A stretch of 14,135 nt of DNA from Spirochaetaceae bacterium (GTDB lineage: Bacteria > Spirochaetota > Spirochaetia > Treponematales > Breznakiellaceae): the NCBI GenBank assembly GCA_031257135.1, contig JAIRPH010000199.1:1-14135 (forward strand). The letters run 5' to 3'. The notes under the pieces were generated by a model, which had not been told where the DNA came from, made no database searches, and saw only the letters and a list, made by a program, of their open reading frames with translations. This document shows positions 6,966-12,059 of this stretch, piece by piece. Every line of letters begins with the position of its first letter. Positions within the stretch are counted from its first letter, which is position 1. The position numbers and the translations under genes are program-made.

Positions 6966-7601
6966 TTAGTCCGCGTGCGCTGAGGACTGCAAGCGTTTCC
7001 CCATGACGAAGCCCCATGCTTCTTTCCGCAGGGTGATAAAGCCGACCTTTCGGTAAAAGGCGATGCCTCCGGCGTTTCGCGCGCCGACTCCCAGTCTGAC
7101 CCCGGGGACGCCTTGCCGGGACAACGCCGCGCACAGGGTCTCCATGAGAGCGCGTCCCAAGTTCCGCCTCTGAATTTCAGGGAGAAGGTTTATGTGGAGT
7201 TCGGCGGGGTACTCCGGCCAGGGATCAATCGCGGGGAGGGTCTCATGGAAACAGGCTAGAATCCGTCTTTCCTCTTCGGAGCGGCTCTTCGCAGGCGGGA
7301 AAGGCTGAGGATACCGCCGTCGCAGGGGCGGAAGCCACACTTCCTCCATCCAGCGGTTAAAGGCGGCTGTATTGGGGACGGAGACAATGTAGCCCCGGGG
7401 CAGAAACTCCTGCTCCGCCACGAAACATATCCCCTCGGGATAGATTAGGTAGGGTGCGGCGTAATACTGCCCTACCGCGTAAGGATCGTTAAAAAGCGCG
7501 CGAGCGTCCGCGCCTGAGTCCGCGGTTTTAAGGCTGATTTCGTAAAGGTAGGGCAAATCCTGGAGGATCGCTTGACGGATAATAATTTTCTCTTGCGCCA
7601 T
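6966..7601 (-). CDS. GNAT family N-acetyltransferase
   Basis: Predicted acetyl-CoA-dependent transferase, 211 aa. The C-terminal half holds the GNAT core. It has the beta strand ELHINLLPEIQ, the acetyl-CoA pyrophosphate-binding loop QRRNLGRALM (R/Q-x-x-G-x-G/A form), and VGARNAGGIAFYRKVGFI, the usual motif B with its Asn and Tyr. The N-terminal half (AILQDLPYLYEISLKTADSG, NDPYAVGQYYAAPYLIYPEG) resembles GNATs that act on small molecules; the substrate cannot be told. The start is ATG at 7601, with AGGAG at 7613-7609 seven bases upstream. The frame is open for 74 codons further, but that segment overlaps the AraC remnant. It converges with the glycosyltransferase and probably was in an operon with the AraC gene. 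Confidence 0.85.
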   Translation of the reverse strand: MAQEKIIIRQAILQDLPYLYEISLKTADSGADARALFNDPYAVGQYYAAPYLIYPEGICFVAEQEFLPRGYIVSVPNTAAFNRWMEEVWLPPLRRRYPQPFPPAKSRSEEERRILACFHETLPAIDPWPEYPAELHINLLPEIQRRNLGRALMETLCAALSRQGVPGVRLGVGARNAGGIAFYRKVGFITLRKEAWGFVMGKRLQSSAHAD

Positions 7602-7621
7602 GATAGTTCTCCTTATAGTTT

Positions 7622-7822
7622 TCACGCGTTGTAAGAGGCGTTCCGATGTTCCGCCCGGAACCGGGACGGCGAGATTCGGCAGAATTTGTGGAAAACCCGG
7701 TTGAATTGGGAAAAGCTGGTAAATCCGCATTGTTCGGCTATTTCGGAAATTTTCATGGAGGTTCCCAATAGGTACTGCTGGGCGTTGCGTATCCGAGTCA
7801 TTAATATGTCCGCTATTCGTCA
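7622..7822 (-). pseudogene. AraC-family regulator remnant (C-terminal helix-turn-helix only)
   Basis: Reading leftward, the frame gives RIADILMTRIRNAQQYLL, then MKISEIAEQCGFTSFSQFNR, then VFHKFCRISPSRFRAEH. This is the second half of an AraC/XylS DNA-binding domain with the IAEQCGF recognition-helix region and the closing (I)SPSRFR motif. An in-frame TGA (7822-7820) precedes it, so the first helix-turn-helix and all of the sensory domain are missing. An ATG at 7801 could give a 59-aa product, but it has no convincing Shine-Dalgarno. The frame ends at TGA 7624-7622, 20 bases before the GNAT start, so the lost regulator was probably the promoter-proximal gene of that pair. It was found by translating between listed genes. 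Confidence 0.75.
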
Positions 7823-8128
7823 AGCATAATGAAAATCCATATTAACATGATGAGAACGGCTGTCGTAATCAAAATAGTAATACAGGGGCGTCCCAGGATT
7901 GTTTACAGTAATCGTATAGCCTTTCTCATACAGTAGCGTTTGATCGTAGCGCACGGTTTCTCCTTGATCGTTCTTTCTAAAGTATAGCAAAAAACGCGCA
8001 AGGTTTCCATTGGAATTTCCCGCAAAGCCTGCAAACAACGCCGACGCCCGGTAATCGAGCGGGTGAGCCGTCAGCCTGCCGCCTAGTCCGCGAGGCGCGC
8101 CGCTCGAAACCCCAGCAAGAAAAGATTT
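7820..8128 (-). pseudogene. Unrecognised gene fragment joined to the AraC remnant
   Basis: The frame is open leftward from after TAA (8131-8129) to TGA (7822-7820). The distal 60 codons look protein-like: RFLLYFRKNDQGETVRYDQT, LLYEKGYTITVNNPG, then YYYFDYDSRSHHVNMDFHYA, an aromatic, beta-rich sequence. The proximal part (FLAGVSSGAPRGLGGRLTAH) looks like translated GC-rich intergenic repeat, not protein. A TTG at 8038 is the only nearby start and has no Shine-Dalgarno. I do not recognise the family. Its stop codon is exactly where the AraC homology begins, so two broken genes seem to have been fused by a deletion or rearrangement. A small expressed protein cannot be excluded. Confidence 0.35.
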
Positions 8129-8135
8129 TTAATCG

Positions 8136-8250
8136 GCGCGTTAGATGATCTCTAATCAGCGCGTTAGAGGCTTTCTACCCTACGCGTTAGATGATCTCTA
8201 ACCGCCGCGTTAGAGGGTCTCTGACGCGTAGGGTAGAGGGTCTCTACTCT
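8136..8250. repeat. Array 1: five 23-bp units with alternating TTAGA/TCTAA half-sites
   Basis: Five consecutive units of exactly 23 bp (8136, 8159, 8182, 8205, 8228). Each has a 5-base arm, 5-base loop, 5-base complementary arm and 8-base spacer rich in CG. The arms are TTAGA/TCTAA in units 1 and 3, TTAGA/TCTGA in unit 4 (G-T pair) and GTAGA/TCTAC in unit 5 (both sides changed together); unit 2 has one broken pair. Within it 8174-8191 and 8220-8237 form an 18-bp inverted repeat with a single G-T pair. This encloses a second one, CTCTAAC (8196-8202) with GTTAGAG (8209-8215). The units also carry stop codons in several frames. Confidence 0.85.
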
Positions 8251-8284
8251 GCCGGCTTTGGTTCCCGCCTCCTCTGGCTTAGTA

Positions 8285-8376
8285 GTCCCGACCTGCTGGA
8301 CGCGTAAGTCCGTACCTGCTGGACTCATAAGTCCCGGCCGACTGGACGCGTAAGTCCAAGCTGGCGGGACATCCGG
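8285..8376. repeat. Array 2: four 23-bp units with alternating GTCC/GGAC half-sites
   Basis: Four units of exactly 23 bp (8285, 8308, 8331, 8354) with the plan GTCC, nine variable bases, GGAC, six bases. The last six bases are GCGTAA, TCATAA, GCGTAA and ATCCGG. Because half-sites alternate, either neighbour can pair; the best is GGACT-CATA-AGTCC at 8321-8334, a perfect 5-bp stem with tetraloop. It lies 34 bp after array 1, out of phase with it, and shares the period and ACGCGT sites (8300, 8346; 8182 and 8224 in array 1) but not the arm sequences. Confidence 0.85.
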
Positions 8377-8484
8377 TTTGCTTACGCCGCCGATATACTG
8401 GGCGTTAAGCCTGAGCTGTGAACCGTCGGCGCAGGGTTTAGAGGCTTTTCCTATCGTTATTTTTGCGGTATTCTGTTATTCATA
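8377..8484. other. Spacer between array 2 and the DUF58 gene
   Basis: No ORF and no clear Shine-Dalgarno. TTTTCC (8446-8451), a 17-bp spacer and TATTCT (8469-8474) make a weak promoter-like pair whose start point would fall only a few bases before the ATG at 8485. The message may be leaderless. Confidence 0.25.
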
Positions 8485-9366
8485 ATGGATCGGTACGAGC
8501 TGTTGCAGAAAATCACGACGTTTCCTCTTATTGCCGCTGATTTGGCGGAAAGTCTGCTGGCTGGGGATTTCCGTTCGGTCTTCAAGGGGCAAGGAATCGA
8601 AGCCGACGAGGTGCGCCATTATGAGCGGGGCGATGATGTCCGGTCTATCGACTGGAACGTGAGCGCGCGTTTCGGGACGCCTTATGTAAAAGTGTACCGG
8701 GAAGAGCGGGAGATGACGGTAGCAATCGTCTTAGACTGTTCCGCTTCGATGTATTGCGGCGGCGGGCAGAGGACTCGTTTTGATCAGGCTCTTTTGGCGG
8801 CCGCGCTTATTGCGTTTTCCGCGGAACGGGCGGGACAGCGGGTAGGGGCGATGTTTTTTGACCAAGAAATCGGCAAGGTTTTTCCGCCCCGGAAAGGGCG
8901 GTCTCATATTATGGCGGTGATAAGCGGCGCGCTCTCGGCGTCGCCCGGCGGAAAAGGCAGTAATTTAGGAGGCGCGCTTATAGGACAGGGAAGACTGCTC
9001 AAACGCCGCAGTCTGGTGGCGGTGATTTCCGACTTTCTCAGCGTTAATTGGGAACAGGAGTTAGGACTGCTCTGCCGGAAGCACGACGTTATCGCCGTCA
9101 GGGTTCGGGACGGGCTGGATATGGCGATGATGGATGTAGGGCTTATCCCTATGGAAGACCCTGAGACGGGCATCAAATACTCCTGTCCGACGGGGTTTTC
9201 GTCGTTCCGTTCCGCTTGGGCTGAGTGGCACAAGGAACGGTTCGGCGCGTGGCAGGGAATTTGCCGCCGGTTCGGCGCGTCGTTGCTGGACATCTCTACC
9301 GACGATGACGTCCCGGGAAGGCTGATTCGTTTCTTCGGAAGCCGAGGAGGACCAAAACGGCTTTAA
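8485..9366 (+). CDS. DUF58 domain protein with VWA-like fold
   Basis: 293-aa cytoplasmic protein of the DUF58 family, which is usually encoded with a MoxR AAA+ ATPase and Bat-type VWA proteins and is thought to act in assembly or maturation of envelope or metal-containing complexes. The hallmark block is present: RHYERGDDVRSIDWNVSARF, then GTPYVKVYREERE. A MIDAS-like LDCSASM follows, with D84, S86 and S88, which should bind a divalent metal. No membrane segment is seen. ATG at 8485 lacks a Shine-Dalgarno, but the N-terminus (MDRYELLQKITTFPLIAADLAESLL) fits the family, so the start is credible. Its 3' end overlaps the next gene and carries that gene's AGGAGG. No moxR lies upstream; the space is filled by repeats and pseudogenes. 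Confidence 0.9.
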   Translation: MDRYELLQKITTFPLIAADLAESLLAGDFRSVFKGQGIEADEVRHYERGDDVRSIDWNVSARFGTPYVKVYREEREMTVAIVLDCSASMYCGGGQRTRFDQALLAAALIAFSAERAGQRVGAMFFDQEIGKVFPPRKGRSHIMAVISGALSASPGGKGSNLGGALIGQGRLLKRRSLVAVISDFLSVNWEQELGLLCRKHDVIAVRVRDGLDMAMMDVGLIPMEDPETGIKYSCPTGFSSFRSAWAEWHKERFGAWQGICRRFGASLLDISTDDDVPGRLIRFFGSRGGPKRL

Positions 9367-10277
9367 GAACCGCTTTTTTCTTTATATTTGCTACGCTGAT
9401 CCTCTACAGCGGAAGGGGACAGGAATCGGAGACGCCCTATCTTATACCCCAAACCGTGTTCGTAGGGGATAAAGCCCGATTGGTAATACCCTTAGGGACG
9501 GCTTTCAGCAATGTTGAGCCGGTTATCCTCGCGAAGCCTGAAGAACTCCCGCCTCCGGGGGAACTCGTTATTCATCGGATTGAATTGGAACGCCGCGCCT
9601 CCGGCGGCTCTCCGAGGCTCCTCATTGATTTTACCGCTTTTGCGCCGGGGTCTTTGGCTCTTCCGGCTTTGGCGATTCCTTCAGGCGGGTCTATTCTGCA
9701 TTTTTCCAAAGGCGTTACGGCGCAGATTGCCTCGATTCTCACGGGAGACGCCTTAGTTCTGGGTCCGCCTGCGCCGCCGGTGACGGTTCCGGGGACGAGT
9801 CTGCTGGTATACGGGACGACGGGTTTGCTTTTCTTCCTGATTCTGCTGGGGCTTGGGGCGCGCTTTTGGGGGAGAACCAGACTTGCCGGGTTGTTGGCTG
9901 GGTTCAGGCGGCGGCGGCTTCTCAGGGGCATGAGGAAGACTCTGCGTAATCTGCGGAAAGACCTTGCAGAGCCTACGGCGGAGGGTTTTAAGGAGGCGAA
10001 GGCTCTCAGCGATGCTTGGTTCGGGTTTAGGACGTTCTTGACGGTTTTTACCGGCGTATACTGTCACGCTTTAGCGGCAGGGGAATTCATGGGTTTATCG
10101 CCGCTGTTTGGGGCGGAACCGGAATCGCCGGTTTTGTCCGGGGACTATCTCTGCGGGCTGTTCCGCCGGTGCGATATTCTGCGTTTCAGCGGGGTCAGGA
10201 TGGCTCGCCATGAACTGTTGAGCGTTCTCGATGAGATGGAGCGGTTTGTTGACGCGCTGAACCGGAGGGAAGATTGA
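9357..10277 (+). CDS. Single-span membrane protein of the VWA/Bat operon, probable ACG start
   Basis: Predicted exported, membrane-anchored partner of the flanking VWA proteins, occupying the place of a BatD-like or DUF4381-like component. From ACG at 9357 the product is 306 aa. It has a signal-like segment ALRTAFFFIFATLILYSGRG (residues 2-21) and a periplasmic beta-type domain to about 145. A membrane span follows at about 146-170 (LLVYGTTGLLFFLILLGLGA), then a very basic stretch (RRRRLLRGMRKTLRNLRK) and a cytoplasmic helical domain. ACG lies six bases after a perfect AGGAGG (9345-9350) inside the DUF58 gene. There is no ATG, GTG or TTG between the frame's upstream TGA (9306) and GTG 9456. 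GTG 9456 has no Shine-Dalgarno and would delete the signal segment. The stop TGA 10275-10277 overlaps the next start (TTGA). Confidence 0.75.
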   Translation, partial: TALRTAFFFIFATLILYSGRGQESETPYLIPQTVFVGDKARLVIPLGTAFSNVEPVILAKPEELPPPGELVIHRIELERRASGGSPRLLIDFTAFAPGSLALPALAIPSGGSILHFSKGVTAQIASILTGDALVLGPPAPPVTVPGTSLLVYGTTGLLFFLILLGLGARFWGRTRLAGLLAGFRRRRLLRGMRKTLRNLRKDLAEPTAEGFKEAKALSDAWFGFRTFLTVFTGVYCHALAAGEFMGLSPLFGAEPESPVLSGDYLCGLFRRCDILRFSGVRMARHELLSVLDEMERFVDALNRRED

Positions 10278-11275
10278 GTATATGGTTTGAGCATCCTGTG
10301 CTGGCGGTTTTCGGCGGATTGGCGGTATTGCTGATTATTGCCGCGGCTCCGTACTTCAAAGACGCCAGAAGCGCGTTTGTTCCGCTGGGTCCGCCGGGGG
10401 GCGTTTCGTTCAAGCCGCCGATGAAGATAACCGCGCTGATAAAAGCCGTTCAAGTCTTTGAGCTTATCGGGGTTTTTCTGTTGTGCGTTGCCGCGGCTGG
10501 TCCTTTTTTTATATCCACCGAGACGGTATGGCTTAATCGTGGGGCGGATATTCTTTTTGTGCTGGACATAAGCCCCAGCATGGCGGCTCTGGACATGGGG
10601 AGCCGGAGCCGGTTTAATCTTGCCCGGGAGCTGGTTCGGGATTTTGCGGCTAATCGTCCGGCTGACGCGGTGGGGCTTGTTGGGGTGGGAAAGGATGCGG
10701 CTCTGCTTTTGCCGCCTACGGTTGATCGTCAGAGTCTGTACGCTCGGCTTGACTCGCTGAACATCGGCGAGTTGGGAGACGGAACGGCTTTGGGGATGGG
10801 GCTGGCGGTAGCCGCGCTTCATATTGGGAAGTCTCAGGCTCCCCGAAAGGCGGCGGTTCTGATTACCGACGGAGAAAACAACGCGGGAGCGGTTCATCCT
10901 GAAACGGCCGCGGAAACTCTGCCGAAACTGGGGGTTTCTTTGTGGGTTGTAGGCGTCGGAAGCGGCGGGGAAGTTCCCATCGATTACGTCGATCCGCTTA
11001 CCAAAGTACGGAAGGTCGGCATCTTCGATTCCCGGTTTGATTCAGAGAGCCTTAGAGCCGTAGCCCGGAAGGGAGAAGGCTATTATCTTTCCGCGCCTTC
11101 TGCGGAGGCTTTCGCGCACGCCTTCGCCCGAATCGACGCCGGCGAAATGACCATAGTCCGTTCAGGAATCGTTACCCGGACCAGAGCGTTTCATAGACCC
11201 TTTATCATTGCCGGGGCGGTTTTGCTCTTGGCGTCCCGAATTTTTCGTAAATATCTGCTAGGATCGTTTTTATAG
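10274..11275 (+). CDS. BatA-like VWA-domain membrane protein
   Basis: 333 aa. Two N-terminal membrane segments (about 9-26 and 58-80) precede a VWA domain with a complete MIDAS: DISPSM (D98, S100, S102), T171 in GDGTALG, and D199 in LITDGENN. A third span lies near the C-terminus (IIAGAVLLLASRIF). This is the layout of the BatA/BatB proteins of the Bacteroides aerotolerance operon and relatives, whose biochemical role is still unclear. I cannot say whether it is closer to BatA or BatB, as only one copy is present. The start is TTG at 10274, overlapping the previous stop, with GGAGGG at 10264-10269; the nearby ATG is out of frame. A promoter for rubredoxin starts four bases after the stop, and no BatB, BatC or TPR gene follows. 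Confidence 0.88.
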   Translation: MSIWFEHPVLAVFGGLAVLLIIAAAPYFKDARSAFVPLGPPGGVSFKPPMKITALIKAVQVFELIGVFLLCVAAAGPFFISTETVWLNRGADILFVLDISPSMAALDMGSRSRFNLARELVRDFAANRPADAVGLVGVGKDAALLLPPTVDRQSLYARLDSLNIGELGDGTALGMGLAVAALHIGKSQAPRKAAVLITDGENNAGAVHPETAAETLPKLGVSLWVVGVGSGGEVPIDYVDPLTKVRKVGIFDSRFDSESLRAVARKGEGYYLSAPSAEAFAHAFARIDAGEMTIVRSGIVTRTRAFHRPFIIAGAVLLLASRIFRKYLLGSFL

Positions 11276-11278
11276 TCC

Positions 11279-11307
11279 TTGACGCTGAGGGGGTTTTTAT
11301 CTATCTT
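11279..11307 (+). promoter_or_regulatory. Sigma-70 promoter for the rubredoxin transcript
   Basis: TTGACG at 11279-11284, a 17-bp spacer, and TATCTT at 11302-11307 (four of six -10 matches). It begins directly after the BatA-like stop codon. The start near 11314 leaves a leader of about 110 bases before rubredoxin. Confidence 0.6.
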
Positions 11308-11328
11308 TCTTTACGTGAATATTCGGGC

Positions 11329-11351
11329 AACGCGCGGTATTCCGGCGCGTT
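11329..11351 (+). promoter_or_regulatory. Hairpin in the rubredoxin leader
   Basis: AACGCGC (11329-11335) and GCGCGTT (11345-11351) form a 7-bp stem, and GG/CC can extend it around a TATT loop with one bulged G. No T-run follows, so it is unlikely to be a terminator. It may protect the message or take part in regulation. Confidence 0.4.
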
Positions 11352-11426
11352 TGTAGAAACTGAGCAGGTCCAATGATTTCGGGCTTGCGGTCAACGGCAG
11401 TTGACGTCAATAAATCGGGTGTGTGT

Positions 11427-11579
11427 ATGTATATTTGTAATACCTGCGGTCATATCTATGATCCGGCAAAGGGCGATCCTAATGCTGGGATTAAACCCGG
11501 AACTCCCTTTGCGGACCTTCCTGCGGACTGGGTGTGTCCCCTCTGCGGAGTCGGGAAAGACGAATTTTCCCCCAATTAA
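11427..11579 (+). CDS. Rubredoxin
   Basis: Small soluble one-iron electron carrier, 50 aa. Two Cys knuckles bind the iron: C4/C7 in YICNTCGHIYDP and C37/C40 in WVCPLCGVGKDEF. The central PGTPFADLPADW segment is typical of the family. In anaerobes rubredoxin commonly feeds superoxide reductase, rubrerythrin or oxygen reductases, but no such partner is encoded here. I start it at ATG 11427, which gives the standard length and N-terminus, with GGG at 11417-11419 as a weak ribosome site. ATG 11373 is in frame, has AGCAGG nearby and would add 18 residues unrelated to the family. It is followed after 11 bases by the next small gene. Confidence 0.95.
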   Translation: MYICNTCGHIYDPAKGDPNAGIKPGTPFADLPADWVCPLCGVGKDEFSPN

Positions 11580-11590
11580 AAGGATAGGCT

Positions 11591-11881
11591 ATGCTGTCTA
11601 GGGAAAACTTTGTCTTTACCATAGGCTACGACGGTCCCGCGGCGGTGGTGGACAGCCAAGCCAAACAGAGATACGGCGCGCTTTCAACCAAAGAATTGGC
11701 TGAAAAAGGGCTGTTTCGGGCGGCTTACTCCTCCGCGGTCTACGCGAAAACCCGGGACGAGCTGGAAACCGTGGTGAACATCTACAATAAAACCGCGGGA
11801 ACCTCCTATACCGCGGATTCGCCGTTGGACAGACTGTTCGGGGTGTTTCCGGTAGAGGTTTCGCGGGCTATTCTTCTGTAG
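11591..11881 (+). CDS. Small protein of unknown function, cotranscribed with rubredoxin
   Basis: 96 aa, no signal peptide, no membrane segment and no Cys, so it is not a second redox protein. It begins MLSRENFVFTIGYDGPAAVV, then has a helical middle (LSTKELAEKGLFRAAYSSAVYAK, DELETVVNIYNKTAG) and ends PLDRLFGVFPVEVSRAILL. ATG 11591 has AAAGGA at 11579-11584, well placed. The 11-bp gap from rubredoxin and the shared terminator suggest one transcript. I recognise no family. The acidic-helical character and position could fit an adaptor or binding protein, but this is only a guess. Confidence 0.75.
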   Translation: MLSRENFVFTIGYDGPAAVVDSQAKQRYGALSTKELAEKGLFRAAYSSAVYAKTRDELETVVNIYNKTAGTSYTADSPLDRLFGVFPVEVSRAILL

Positions 11882-11897
11882 CTCCGTCTTTCCGCCG

Positions 11898-11936
11898 AGG
11901 CGTCCCGGGCGTTTTCCGGGACGCCTGTATTTTTTT
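11898..11936 (+). terminator. Rho-independent terminator of the rubredoxin operon
   Basis: A perfect 11-bp stem, AGGCGTCCCGG (11898-11908) with CCGGGACGCCT (11916-11926), a 7-base loop, and a run of seven T (11930-11936) three bases later. It ends the transcript 17 bases after the stop of the small protein gene. Confidence 0.93.
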
Positions 11937-12021
11937 CTAAGAGGAGGCGTAGCGTTTTTGAAACGCCGCAACCTTGACGCCGGGCGTAGGTTTGTTTTAA
12001 TCTGAAAGAAATGAGAAATTA

Positions 12022-12053
12022 TATAATGTTTAATTCTTGCCTAGAGAAAGGAG
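12022..12053 (+). promoter_or_regulatory. -10 element and ribosome site of the chemoreceptor gene
   Basis: A consensus TATAAT sits at 12022-12027 in an AT-rich stretch; no good -35 is seen 17 bases upstream. AAAGGAG at 12047-12053 is a strong ribosome site six bases before ATG 12060. I see no sigma-28-type sequence of the kind often used for chemotaxis genes. Confidence 0.5.
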
Positions 12054-12059
12054 CTTTCG

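Noticed and set aside
7602..7823. N-terminal extension of the GNAT protein from 7823
   Set aside because: The extension lies antiparallel to nothing but overlaps the AraC remnant in another frame on the same strand; ATG 7601 has a well-spaced AGGAG.
8136..8376. CRISPR array
   Set aside because: Units are only 23 bp in total, have no separate unique spacers of 30 bp or so, diverge within the arms, and no cas gene is near.
9456..9458. GTG 9456 as start of the VWA-operon membrane protein
   Set aside because: No ribosome site, and it would remove a clear signal segment that is encoded in frame after a perfect AGGAGG.
10145..10897. 250-aa ORF on the - strand in the VWA operon
   Set aside because: It is antisense to two confident genes, with basic low-complexity composition typical of shadow frames in GC-rich DNA.
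11373..11426. Earlier ATG for rubredoxin
   Set aside because: It adds 18 residues unlike any rubredoxin; ATG 11427 gives the standard 50-aa protein.
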